A stretch of 64,000 bases of DNA from Streptomyces sp. WAC08241 (GTDB lineage: Bacteria > Actinomycetota > Actinomycetes > Streptomycetales > Streptomycetaceae): positions 5,520,501 through 5,584,500 of the forward strand of contig CP042279.1 in assembly GCA_007858575.1 (NCBI GenBank), read 5' to 3'. Made by a program: the position numbers and the translations under genes. Below the pieces are notes generated by a model that saw only the letters and a program-made list of their open reading frames with translations, did not search any database and had not been told where the DNA came from. Shown here piece by piece: positions 39,986 to 49,820 of this stretch. How positions within the stretch are numbered: position 1 is the stretch's first letter; every line of letters begins with the position of its first letter.

Positions 39986-41433
39986 GCCTGATGGAGCCCG
40001 CTCCCGTGGCCGACCCCTCCGGGCCCGCTGGTGATGTCCCCGGCCCCGCCGGGGCCGGGCCTCCGCACCGGGCCACCGCCTGGCCCGAGGCGCGGGCCGT
40101 CGCACACCGTGCGGGGGTCGCGGCCCGGGCCGGCCGGGAGCCGGCGGGCCTCCCGCTGGGGCAGGCGCTCGGCCGGGACCTGACGGAGCCGCTCACGGCC
40201 CTCGCCGACCTGCCGTCCTTCGACACCTCCGCCATGGACGGCTGGGCGGTCGCGGGCCCCGGCCCCTGGCACGTCCGCGAGGAGCCCGCCGTCCTCGCCG
40301 GTCACACTCCGGCCGCCGCCCTGGCCGACGGGGAGGCGGTACGGATCGCCACCGGCGCCCCCGTCCCGCCCGGGACCACGGCCGTCCTCCGTACCGAACA
40401 CTCCCGTACCGAACACTCCCGCACCGAACACTCCCGCGACGGGCAGTCCCGCGACGGGCAGTCCCGCGACGGGCAGCCCCGCGACGGGCGGGGTCTGCTG
40501 CACGCCCTGCGCGCGGTCGTCGCCGGGCAGGACATCCGTCCCCGGGGCCAGGAGTGCCGATCCGGCGACGAGCTGCTGCCCGCCGGCACCACCGTGACCC
40601 CCGCCGTCCTCGGTCTCGCCGCGGCCGCCGGGTACGACGAGCTCCTCGTGCTGCCCCGCCCCCGCGTGGAGGTCCTGGTCCTCGGCGACGAGCTCCTCAC
40701 CGCCGGTCTCCCCCACGAGGGGCTCATCCGGGACGCCCTCGGCCCGATGCTCGGCCCCTGGCTGGCGGCGCTCGGCGCGGACGTCCTCGCCACCCGCCGG
40801 ATCGGCGACGACGCCGAGGCGCTCCACGCGGCCGTCACGGCTCCGCCGCCGATCTGGTCCTCACCACCGGGGCACCGCCGCCGGGCCCGTGGACCACGTC
40901 CACCGCGTGCTCGACGAGGCCGGTGCCACGCTCCTGGTCGACGGGGTGAAGGTGCGGCCGGGGCATCCCATGCTCCTCGCCCGTCTCGGCGCCGACCCCG
41001 CCCGCCCGCACCACGTGCGCCACCTCGTCGGCCTCCCCGGCAACCCGCTCGCGGCCGTCTCCGGACTCCTCACCCTCGCCGCACCTCTGCTCGCCGCCCT
41101 GAAGGAAGACGGGCCCCGCACGGAAGAGGGACCCCGCGTGGAGGGCGGGGCCGGATCCGGGGCCCGGACCCCCGTGCCGTACCGTGTGCCCGTTCGGGAC
41201 GAGGTGCACGGGCACCCCCATGACACACGACTCGTCCCGGTCGTCCGCCGCAGCGGGTCGGCCGTTCCGCTGCGCTACCACGGTCCGGCCATGCTCCGTG
41301 GCATCGCCGCCGCGGACGGCCTGGCCGTCGTCCCGCCCGGCGGGGCACGGCCCGGACAGAACTGGACGTCCTCGATCTTCCCTGGCCGCCGATGGCGGGG
41401 GCCGCGCCGGCCCAAGGAGCGTGTTTCACGTGA
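39982..41433 (+). CDS. moeA: Molybdopterin molybdenumtransferase MoeA
   Basis: About 485 residues that insert molybdate into adenylylated molybdopterin. ATG 39982 overlaps the previous stop. Landmarks: LPSFDTSAMDGWAV, GEAVRIATGAPVPPGTTAVL, QDIRPRGQECRSGDELLPAG, VEVLVLGDELL, DLVLTTGGTAAGPVDHVHRV (corrected), HHVRHLVGLPGNPLAAV. Odd feature: seven 15-bp repeats at 40390-40494 add RTEHS and RDGQS pentapeptides inside domain 3 just after GAPVPPGTTAVL. Indels near 40840, 40880 and 41360; corrected, the stop TGA 41431 lies within a parS site. Confidence 0.9.
40390..40494 (+). repeat. In-frame 15-bp tandem repeats inside moeA
   Basis: Three copies of CGTACCGAACACTCC (third with one change), then three copies of CGCGACGGGCAGTCC-type and a partial fourth, keep frame and encode RTEHS x3 and RDGQS x3 followed by RDGRG. 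The two unit types are related and probably arose by duplication. Confidence 0.92.
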
Positions 41434-41436
41434 AAC
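41423..41436. promoter_or_regulatory. parS site (perfect)
   Basis: GTTTCACGTGAAAC is the ParB-binding centromere element of actinobacteria and a perfect 14-bp palindrome. It overlaps both the moeA stop and the GTG start (41430) of the potassium channel gene. Confidence 0.93.
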
Positions 41437-42536
41437 TTCCCAGTCGTGACGTGATGGCCCGCCACGCGGACGAGAAGATCTCCGGTCCGCGGGTCACCCT
41501 GCCCCGCCGGGAGGTGGAGCGACCGCTGCGCCAGGTCGGCAAGCGGCTGCTCATGGCGCTCGGCGTCCTCGTCGTGACGATCTTCCTCGTCTACTTCGAC
41601 CGCGACGGCTACCACGACAACGCCGACGAGACGCTCGACTTCCTCGACTGCGCCTACTACGCGACCGTGACGCTCTCCACCACCGGATACGGCGACATCG
41701 TCCCGTACAGCGACTCGGCGCGGCTCGTCAACATCCTACTGGTCACGCCCCTGCGCGTGCTGTTTCTGATCATTCTGGTCGGCACCACCCTGGAGGTCCT
41801 CACCGAGCGGACCCGGGAGGAGTTCCGGCTGAACCGCTGGAGGTCCACCTTGCGCGACCACACCGTCATCGTCGGGTTCGGCACGAAGGGGCGGTCGGCG
41901 ATCCAGACCCTCTGCGCGACCGGTCTCAGCAAGGAGCAGATCGTCATCGTCGATCCCTCCAGCAAGGTGATCGAGACGGCGAACGCGGACGGCTTCGTCG
42001 GCGTCATCGGCGACGCCACCCGCAGCGCCGTGCTGCTCCGCGCCGAGGTGCAGCGGGCCCGGCAGATCGTCATCGCCACCCAGCGCGACGACACGGCCGT
42101 CCTGGTCACCCTGACCGCGCGCCAGCTCAACCGGGGCGCGAAGATCGTCGCCGCCGTCCGCGAGGAGGAGAACGCGCCGCTGCTGCGCCAGTCCGGCGCG
42201 GACGCGGTCATCACCAGCGCCAGCGCCGCCGGACGCCTGCTCGGCCTCTCGGTCCTGAGCCCCAGCGCCGGCACGGTGATGGAGGACCTCATCCAGCAGG
42301 GCTCCGGGCTCGACCTGGTCGAGCGCCCCGTGACCAAGAGCGAGGCGGGCAAGAGCCCGCGGGAGACCGGGGACCTGGTGGTGAGCGTGCTCCGGGGCCA
42401 CCGCCTGCTCAGTTACGACGACCCCGCGGCCAGTCCGCTCCAACTGACCGACCGGGTGATCACCATCGTGCGCGCGGCGCCGGTGACCCGGCTCTCCACC
42501 CTCCGGAGGAGTGAGCCTGCCGGATCCGCCCCGTGA
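41430..42536 (+). CDS. Potassium channel with RCK (TrkA-N) domain
   Basis: An intact 368-residue two-helix channel subunit. GTG 41430 overlaps the moeA stop (GTGA) and lies within parS; GGAGC precedes it. First helix RLLMALGVLVVTIFLVYF; pore with TVTLSTTGYGDIVPYS, whose TTGYGD is the K+ selectivity filter; second helix TPLRVLFLIILVGTTLEVL. The cytoplasmic part is an NAD-binding RCK domain (HTVIVGFGTKGRSAIQTLCA, VIGDATRSAVLLRAEVQRAR). Gating by nucleotide or ion is expected from the family. The C-terminal 60 residues look like a TrkA-C-type piece. Confidence 0.93.
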   Translation: MKLPSRDVMARHADEKISGPRVTLPRREVERPLRQVGKRLLMALGVLVVTIFLVYFDRDGYHDNADETLDFLDCAYYATVTLSTTGYGDIVPYSDSARLVNILLVTPLRVLFLIILVGTTLEVLTERTREEFRLNRWRSTLRDHTVIVGFGTKGRSAIQTLCATGLSKEQIVIVDPSSKVIETANADGFVGVIGDATRSAVLLRAEVQRARQIVIATQRDDTAVLVTLTARQLNRGAKIVAAVREEENAPLLRQSGADAVITSASAAGRLLGLSVLSPSAGTVMEDLIQQGSGLDLVERPVTKSEAGKSPRETGDLVVSVLRGHRLLSYDDPAASPLQLTDRVITIVRAAPVTRLSTLRRSEPAGSAP

Positions 42537-42562
42537 GGGGCCGCGGGAGTAGCCTCGCCGCC

Positions 42563-43550
42563 ATGCATGCGATCACGATTCCGGAACCCGGCGGACCCGA
42601 GGCCCTGGTCTGGTCCGAGGTGCCCGATCCCGTACCCGGCGAGGGCGAGGTGCTCGTCGAGGTGGCGGCGAGCGCGGTCAACCGCGCCGACCTGCTCCAG
42701 CGCCAGGGCTTCTACGACCCGCCGCCGGGCAGCTCCCCGTACCCCGGCCTGGAGTGCGCCGGCCGGATCGCCGCGCTCGGCCCGGGGGTGGCCGACCGGG
42801 CCGTCGGCGACGAGGTGTGCGCCCTGCTCGCCGGCGGGGGCTACGCCGAGAAGGTCGTGGTCCCGGCCGGGCAGCTCCTTCCGGTGCCGAAGGGCCTCGA
42901 CCTGGCCACGGCCGCCGCGCTCCCCGAGGTCGCGTGCACCGTCTGGTCCAACATCTTCATGATCGCCCAGTTGCGGCCGGGCGAGACGCTCCTCGTGCAC
43001 GGCGGAGCGAGCGGGATCGGCACGATGGCGATCCAGTTGGCGAAGGCGATCGGCGCCCGGGTCGTGGTCACCGCCGGAAGCCCCGCGAAGCTGGCGCGCT
43101 GCGCCGAGCTGGGCGCGGACGTCCTCATCGACTACCGCGAGCAGGACTTCGTCGAGGAGCTGGCCGGGGCGACGGACGGGGCCGGGGCGGACGTCATCCT
43201 GGACATCGTCGGCGCCAAGTACCTGGAACGGAACGTGAAGGCGCTCGCCGTGAACGGGCGCCTGGTGATCATCGGCCTCCAGGGCGGGGTGAAGGGCGAG
43301 CTGAACCTCGGGGCGCTGCTCGCGAAGCGCGGCGCCGTCATGGCGACCACGCTGCGGTCCCGCCCGGCGCGGGAGAAGGCGGCGATCGTCGCCGCCGTCC
43401 GGGGAGCACGTCTGGCCGCTGGTCGAGGCGGGCACGGTCCGGCCGGTCGTCGACCGCACGGTGCCGCTGCCGGAGGCCGCCGACGCGCACCGGGCGCTGG
43501 AGGCCGGCGACCACGTCGGCAAGGTCCTGCTCCTCGCGCCCGGCGCCTGA
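42563..43550 (+). CDS. Zinc-independent NAD(P)H:quinone oxidoreductase
   Basis: About 328 residues of the medium-chain dehydrogenase family. ATG 42563 (MHAITIPEPGGPEALVW). Landmarks: SAVNRADLLQRQGFYDPPPG, YPGLECAGRIAALGPGV, ALPEVACTVWSNIF, LLVHGGASGIGTMAIQLAKA and LIDYREQDFVEEL. There is no Cys/His zinc signature. The PIG3-like quinone reductase group fits best. One indel near 43405 separates the last 45 residues (PLVEAGTVRPVVDRTVPLPE). The stop codon is the first of several inside a tandem repeat. Confidence 0.9.
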
Positions 43551-43622
43551 CCCGGCGCCTGACCCGGCGCCTGACCCGGCGCCCGGCGCCTGACCCGGCG
43601 CCCGGCGCCTGACCCGGCGCGC
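43539..43622 (+). repeat. 12-bp CCCGGCGCCTGA tandem repeat over a stop codon
   Basis: Five copies of CCCGGCGCCTGA begin at 43539, 43551, 43563, 43582 and 43601; the last two are each preceded by a 7-bp CCCGGCG piece. The first copy encodes the end of the quinone reductase (PGA and stop). Copies 2 and 3 repeat that end in frame. Confidence 0.9.
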
Positions 43623-43694
43623 GGCGCCGAGGGGACCGGCGGACGCCGCGCAAAGGGCCCTGCGCCCCCGGGGCCGCTGCCCCTCCGTACGGCA

Positions 43695-43733
43695 CGAAAG
43701 GGCCCGGCACACGTGCTGTGCCGGGCCCTTTCG
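43695..43733. terminator. Bidirectional hairpin terminator
   Basis: A perfect 17-bp stem (43695-43711 with 43717-43733) and 5-base loop, flanked by AAA/TTT at the stem ends, sits between the convergent quinone reductase and bpa genes. Confidence 0.88.
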
Positions 43734-43741
43734 CAGGTGTC

Positions 43742-44287
43742 CTACAGGTACGGCCCCGAGCGGACCGCGTGGCCCGGGCCGTGGTCGTCGTCATCGTCGT
43801 GACCGGCGCCCGGCGGCAGCGCCCGGCGCATCTGCTCCAGTTGGGCGCGGGCCGCCATCTGCTGGGCGAACAGCGCCGTCTGGATGCCGTGGAAGAGGCC
43901 CTCCAGCCAGCCCACGAGCTGCGCCTGCGCGATGCGCAGCTCCGCCTCGGAGGGGATCGCCTCGTCCGTGAACGGCAGGGAGAGACGCTCGAGTTCCTCG
44001 ACCAGTTCGGGCGCGAGCTCGTCCTCCAGCTCCTTCACGGAGCTGGCGTGGATGTCCTTGAGCCTGACCCGGCTGGCCTCGTCGAGAGGTGCCGCGCGTA
44101 CTTCCTCCAGGAGCTGCTTGATCATGCTGCCGATCCGCATGACCTTCGCAGGCTGCTCGACCATTTCCGTCACCGGGACCTCGCGGGGTTCGTCGTCGCC
44201 CTGAGTGCCGCCGAGCGCCATCCCGTCCTGTCCCACGATGAGGACCTGGGGGCTCTCCTGCGACCTGTCATTCCTCGGCATCTCCAT
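43742..44287 (-). CDS. bpa: Bacterial proteasome activator Bpa
   Basis: An intact 181-residue protein (DUF2587) that forms a dodecameric ring on the 20S proteasome and opens it for ATP-independent degradation. Helical core: PAKVMRIGSMIKQLLEEVRA, LKDIHASSVKELEDELAPEL, EAELRIAQAQLVGWLEGLFH, IQTALFAQQMAARAQLEQMR. A His/Asp-rich linker leads to the C-terminal SGPYL; GxYL is the proteasome-docking tail seen in mycobacterial Bpa. No proteasome genes are in this window. The start ATG 44287 is followed by an EMPRNDR leader. Confidence 0.93.
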   Translation of the reverse strand: MEMPRNDRSQESPQVLIVGQDGMALGGTQGDDEPREVPVTEMVEQPAKVMRIGSMIKQLLEEVRAAPLDEASRVRLKDIHASSVKELEDELAPELVEELERLSLPFTDEAIPSEAELRIAQAQLVGWLEGLFHGIQTALFAQQMAARAQLEQMRRALPPGAGHDDDDDHGPGHAVRSGPYL

Positions 44288-44324
44288 GCCGCCATTCTCT
44301 CGTACACGTGCTTCACCACGGGGT

Positions 44325-44364
44325 GTGCCCCTGTACGGGGTGATCCACCCTCGTACAGGGGCAC
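44325..44364 (-). terminator. Hairpin after the ABC permease gene
   Basis: A perfect 13-bp inverted repeat (GTGCCCCTGTACG 44325-44337 with 44352-44364) and 14-base loop, 20 bp beyond the permease stop and just before bpa. Confidence 0.7.
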
Positions 44365-44383
44365 GGACGGGCGACGGAGAACG

Positions 44384-47236
44384 TCAGGTCGCCGCGCGCC
44401 GGCCACGGCGCCGCGCGAGCGGGTCACGAGGGCGGCGAGCAGGGCGGCGCCCAGCGGGACGGCGACGAGCAGGAGGCCCAGCGTCTCCCAGGGGACGACG
44501 ATCGGCAGGTCCGGCGGCGCCGTGTCGGCGCTCCAGCCCTCGGCGACGCTCATCTCGTGGTACCGGAGCTGGTCGCGCTCCTCGGTGAGCCGGAGCCCCA
44601 CGGCGGGCAGCAGGCCGGCCGCCGAGCCGAGGACCACGCCCATCGCGGCCACGACACCGCACTGGAAACCGCTGAGCGTGCGGCGGACCCGGGGCGGGGC
44701 GCCCACGGCGGCGAGCGTCTTCAGATCGGCCTCGGCGTCCGCCTGGGCGAGCCCGGTGGCGATGCCGGCGGCGCCGATGGTGACCAGTCCGGCGAAGATG
44801 GCCAGCGAGAGCAGGACGATCCCGTACTCGTTGACGAAACCCTGCTCCAGGTGCAGTTCGACGTCGCTGCCGAGCTTGGCGATCTCGCCGTCGAGCTTCT
44901 GCCGCTGCTCGCCGTCCGGGAGCCGGTCGGTGGCGGCGTACACGCCCAGCGGGACGGTGGAGAGACCGGCGGCCTTGGCCGCGGCCGGGGTCATCAGGGC
45001 CTGGATCCCGTAGGACTTCTTGTCGCCGGGCACCAGGTAGGCGGGCACGGAGCTGACCTTGCCGGGTACGGGCCGGCCCTCCTCCATGGCCTTGTCGGCG
45101 GCGTCGGTGTCGGTGATCTGCTTGAGCCCGACGGTGCCCTTCGTGTCGACCTGGGCGCGGTCGAAGGTGACGACCTTGCCGTCGGCGAGGGCCTTCACGG
45201 CACCCGGGTCGTCGACGCCGAGGACCTGGAGGAGCTTGGCGTCACCGATGAGCAGACCGCCGTCGACGTAGACCCCGCCGCCGTCGTCCTGCTTGCAGCG
45301 CCAGTCCTCGGTGAGCATCTTCCGCCGCTGCTCGGGGTGAACCTCTCCGAGGGGTCGCCGCCGCCCGGCACCGACGCGTACATCGGGCACTCGTTGGCCG
45401 GGGGCACGACGACCTCGAAGCGACCGCAGCCGGCACCCTCGTCCCACGGGGAGCAGCCGGGCTTGCCGACCGAGACGCGGTCGACGTCGGCGCGCAGGTC
45501 GACGGGCAGGTACCGCTGGACGGCCTCGCGGACCGCCGGGACGTCCCGGCCGCCCTCTTCGCGGACGAAGGCGGCGGCGACGCCGTACGGCAGCGTGGGC
45601 TGGTACGCGGCCCTGTTCTCGGCCTCCCTGCTGGCCATGTACGTGGAGACGGCGACCGTTCCCGCGACGGCGGCGAGCACGGCGGCGACGGCCGGAGCCG
45701 TACGGCCCCGGTTGCGGACGGCGTCGCGCAGCGAGGCGCGGGGAGAGCGGCAGCCAGCGTCCGCTGCGTCCGAACAGGCCCACCAGGGCCGGGGTCATCG
45801 CGACGACGCCCAGCTCGGCGAGGGCGGAACCGGCCGCCACCAGGGCGACCTGCTCGGTGACCAGGGAGCCCAGGAGGGCGACGGCTCCGCCGAGGAGGAC
45901 GGCCACGAGCCCGACGACGGGCAGCACGCGGCTGCTGCGGCGGACGCCGCGCCGGCCGGTGAGCGAGGAGAGGACGCTCTGCCGGGAGGCGGTGACGGCC
46001 GGGACGATCGCGGCGAGCAGACCGGTCAGGACCGCGAGCAGCGCGATGGCGAGGATTTCGAGCGGGCGGACGTCGAAGGCGCCGAACCGCTGGCCCATCG
46101 CCTGTTCCAGGAGCGGCTGGAGCGCCAGGGTCAGGGCCACGGCGAGCACGGTGCCGATGACGGCGGCCGCGATGCCGATGACCAGACCGCCGCTCAGCAC
46201 GATCGCCCGGATGTGGCTGCGGGCACCGCCGTTGGCACCGACCAGGCCGAGCTGGCGGCGCGAGCGGCGGGCGCCGACCGCGAAGGCGGGACCGGCCAGG
46301 AGGCAGATCTCCAGCATCGCCAGGCCCACGACGGTCGCGACCGCGGCGAGCTCGGCGGCCCGGCCCGCGGGCCCGGTCCCGTAGTCGCCCCGGTTCTCCC
46401 GCTGGTAGAGGGGACGTCGGCGGCGGCGGGCGGGGCGAGCAGCACGGCGCGCGAGGCGACGAGGACGCCCTTGGTGTTGATCTCCTGGACCGTGTTCCAC
46501 GTGAAACCACCGGGCTTCCGCACCAGGTACGAGACGGAGGAGTCCGGGGCCGGCAGACCGGCCTTCTCGACGGCCTTCGCGTAGGGGGCGAGGAAGGCGC
46601 CGGGGAGCGCGTTGACCTGATCGGTCTTGAGCGTGTCGGGAAGTTCGTAGGAGCCGACGATGCGATACGGGTGCTCGAAATTGCGAGCGGAAAGGGTCGA
46701 GCCGATCGACAGGCCGCTGGTCTCCAGGAAGTGCGAGGTCGCCATGACCTCGTCGTTCTTCTCCGGATAGCGCCCCTCCAGGAGCGGCATGATGCCGCGG
46801 GCGACCGGGTCGGACGCCTTCAGCTCGCGCACCTCGGTCAGGAGCAGGCCGTGGACCGTGGTCAGCTTGGCCGACCCGACGCGGTCCGTGAGGACGGTGG
46901 AGCCCGCGGGGATGGCCTTGGTGACGTCGGTGGCGCCCGACGGCCACTGCTCGTCGTCCCGGATCCTGGCCGGAACGCCCGTCTCGCCCTCCGGGTCCTG
47001 GAGGATCGGCACGCCGCCCAACTGCGGGTCCCCGAAGCGGGCGTCGGCCGCGCCGATCGTCCGGTCCACCTTCTCGGCGGGGGACAGCTCCGCACTGCGG
47101 AAGGTCAGGTCGAAGGCGCTGACGCCCAGGATGGGCAGGGCGATCATCGCGAGGACGAGGGCGCTGCGGCCCTTGGCGCGCCAGGCGTCACGACGGGCTA
47201 TGCGGATCGCGGCCCGCCAGGAGTGGAACCAGGTCT

Positions 47237-47240
<4 letters not shown>
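44384..47240 (-). CDS. FtsX/MacB-type ABC transporter permease
   Basis: About 950 residues, start GTG 47240 overlapping the ATPase stop. N-terminal helix SALVLAMIALPILGVSAF is followed by a large outer domain (AKLTTVHGLLLTEVRELK and YEL), then FtsX-type helix groups (VVGLAMLEICLLAGPAFAVG, GGLVIGIAAAVIGTVLAVAL), a second outer domain with several Cys (GCSPWDEGAGCG, DWRCKQDDGGG) and a last helix group ending VPWETLGLLLVAVPLGAALL. Such transporters export lipids or peptides or act as mechanotransmitters; the substrate is unknown. Indels near 46415, 45745, 45335 and 44410. Confidence 0.87.
46494..46507. promoter_or_regulatory. Degenerate parS-like site
   Basis: GTTCCACGTGAAAC differs by one base from perfect parS. 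It lies inside the permease coding region and may be a weaker ParB site or chance. Confidence 0.5.
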
Positions 47241-47971
<731 letters not shown>

Positions 47972-48042
47972 GGAGGGTTCCCCTTGGGCGTGCCGGGTCG
48001 GCCGGGCACGGGAGCGTGCGGTGGAAGGTGGTGCGGTCAGAG

Positions 48043-48086
48043 GTACGGAAACGTGCGGAAGGGCGTACGGAAACGTGCGGAAGGAC
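48043..48086. repeat. 22-bp direct repeat upstream of the ABC operon
   Basis: Two adjacent copies of a 22-bp unit (GTACGGAAACGTGCGGAAGG followed by GC or AC) at 48043-48064 and 48065-48086, 72 to 115 bp before the ATPase start. The placement suggests a regulatory target, possibly for the adjacent PadR protein. Confidence 0.55.
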
Positions 48087-48150
48087 GTATGGAGGGGCGG
48101 AGGGGGGGCCGCGAGCGGGTGGTCTCCTCCTCCACCTCCGTGTCCCGCTG

Positions 48151-48819
48151 TCAGGAACGGGTGCGGGTGCGGGTGCCGTCCGCGCCCGACCGCGCGACCG
48201 GCGCGGAGACGGGACCCGAGGCCCCGGCGTCCGGTGCGTCCGGCGTCTCCGGGGCGTCCGGTGCCGAGCGCGCGGTCGCCGAGAGGCGGATCAGCCGGGA
48301 CTCGCAGTGGTCCAGCCAGCGCGCCTCGGCCTCCGTCTGGAAGATCAACTGCTCCAGGACGAGCAGCCAGGCCACGTCGTCCCGCTCCCGCGCCCCGCCG
48401 CTCTCGACGGCCAGGAGCGCCTGGGCCTTGAGCCGGGTGTAGTCCTGCATCGCCTGCACGGTGTGCCGGCGCTGGGACTGGATGACGTCGCGGATGTCGA
48501 CGTTCGGCGCGCCCACCGCCATGGCGAGCTTGATGGCCAGCTCGTCCCGGGCGGGGCTGGTGCGGTCCACCGGCTTCTCGAACCAGGTCCTCAGCTCGGC
48601 CCGGCCGCTGTCGGTGATCGCGTAGAGCGTGTGCCCGGCCCCGTCCTCGCCGCCCTGCGCGACCATGCCGTCGCGCTCCAGACGGTTGAGGGTCGTGTAG
48701 ACCTGGCCGACGTTGAGCGGCCAGGTGGAGCCGGTGCGGGACTCGAACTCCGTACGGAGCTGAGAGCCGTAACGCGGACCGCGTTCGAGGAGGGCGAGGA
48801 GCCCGTGGCGGATCGACAT
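48151..48819 (-). CDS. PadR family transcriptional regulator
   Basis: An intact 222-residue repressor; ATG 48819 is chosen because MSIRHGLLALLERGPRYGSQ is the typical PadR start. Winged helix: LNVGQVYTTLNRLERDGMVA; the second domain (vinculin-like coiled coil) reads AELRTWFEKPVDRTSPARDE, then LAIKLAMAVGAPNVDIRDVI. The C-terminal 45 residues (APDAPETPDAPDAG) are low complexity. The start codon lies inside a CATAC-N3-GTATG dyad, which would allow autorepression. Likely regulates the ABC exporter that follows. Confidence 0.9.
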   Translation of the reverse strand: MSIRHGLLALLERGPRYGSQLRTEFESRTGSTWPLNVGQVYTTLNRLERDGMVAQGGEDGAGHTLYAITDSGRAELRTWFEKPVDRTSPARDELAIKLAMAVGAPNVDIRDVIQSQRRHTVQAMQDYTRLKAQALLAVESGGARERDDVAWLLVLEQLIFQTEAEARWLDHCESRLIRLSATARSAPDAPETPDAPDAGASGPVSAPVARSGADGTRTRTRS

Positions 48820-48840
48820 ACTCAGTATGTATACCGGGTA
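48817..48840. promoter_or_regulatory. PadR operator candidate over its own start
   Basis: CATACTCAGTATG (48817-48829) is a perfect 5-3-5 dyad, followed by a second GTATAC half-site at 48829-48834. PadR proteins bind such ATAC/GTAT repeats. It covers the padR start codon. Confidence 0.6.
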
Positions 48841-48914
48841 TGCCGTGCGGGACAACCGACCTGAGAGGGAAGCGGGAGGTCCCCTCAAGAGGGACCCCGG
48901 CCCTCAGCGCCGGT

Positions 48915-49714
48915 TCAGCGGCGGCGCATCCGGAGCCCCAGGAAGCCGATTCCGAGCCCCATCAGGGCCAGCCCCAACCCCAGGGTGAGTACGGGAATCC
49001 GCTGGTCGCCGAGGTCGGAGGCGGTCTCGGTGACCGCGCGGGGGCGACGGCGGGCAGGCTGGCGGGCGCGGCCTCGGGCGGCGCGGGCTCTCTCGCGTAC
49101 CGCTCCGCCCCCTCCTCCCGGTCCTCCCGGGGCTCCGATTCCGTAGCGGTTTCGGGACGGAAGGAGCTTTCCCGGGGCGTGGGGGCCGTCTCGGTGCGGC
49201 CGGGCCGGAGCCTGCCCTCGGCGGCGGGCCGGCCCGCGAGGGAGGCGGAGGGCTCCGGGGCGGGGGCGCCGGGGACCGTGACGCCGGGGGGCGCGGCGGG
49301 CGCGGGGGCCGACGGGGCGGCGCTTCCGGCGCGCCCCGGCGGGACGGGAGCGGAGGCGGAGCCGGAGGCGGAAGTGGAGCCGGAGCCGGGGCGGGGCTGG
49401 GACCGGAACCGGGGCCGTGGCCGGAACCGGAGCCCGGAGCCGAGGGGGAGTGGAGGCGGGGACGGGGCGGCGGACGCCGGGGCGGTCGCGGGAGGCGCCT
49501 CCGGAGGGGGCGCGGAGGAGGCAGCGGGCGCCGGGGTGGCGCCAGGGGGCGCGGGCACGGGGATCATGGCCACCGCCGCAGCGCTCGCCGCGACGCCGGG
49601 AGGCTCCGCCGGGTGCGCGGGAGGCGCGGCGTACAGGGCACAGGCGCAGACGAAAGCGCAGGTGAGCGCGGGGCGCAGGGCTCTCGCCCGTGCCCCGTCG
49701 AGTGCTGGAGTCAC
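48915..49714 (-). CDS. Proline-rich secreted membrane-anchored protein
   Basis: About 266 residues, start GTG 49714. A signal peptide (ALTCAFVCACALYAAPPAHP) precedes about 180 residues of Ala, Pro, Ser and Gly with RPRPRFRSQPRPGSGS. In the corrected frame after 49045 the protein ends with one helix (VLTLGLGLALMGLGIGFLGL) and RMRRR, so it is held in the membrane from outside. No LAXTG sorting motif precedes the helix, so a sortase substrate is unlikely. Function unknown; a wall-spanning stalk is plausible. Confidence 0.65.
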
Positions 49715-49820
49715 CGGGTGACCCCTCCCGTACCGAGCCGCCGAGGTGTTCGACTCAGCGTCACATGCCGGGACGATTCCGGCACCCGATGCGCATCCGG
49801 GAGGGGTGGGGCCGCCGGGA

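Noticed and set aside
44170..46947. A 925-residue - strand frame joining the ABC permease with bpa sequence
   Set aside because: It mixes frames across indels; Bpa has its own start at 44287 and a hairpin separates the two genes.
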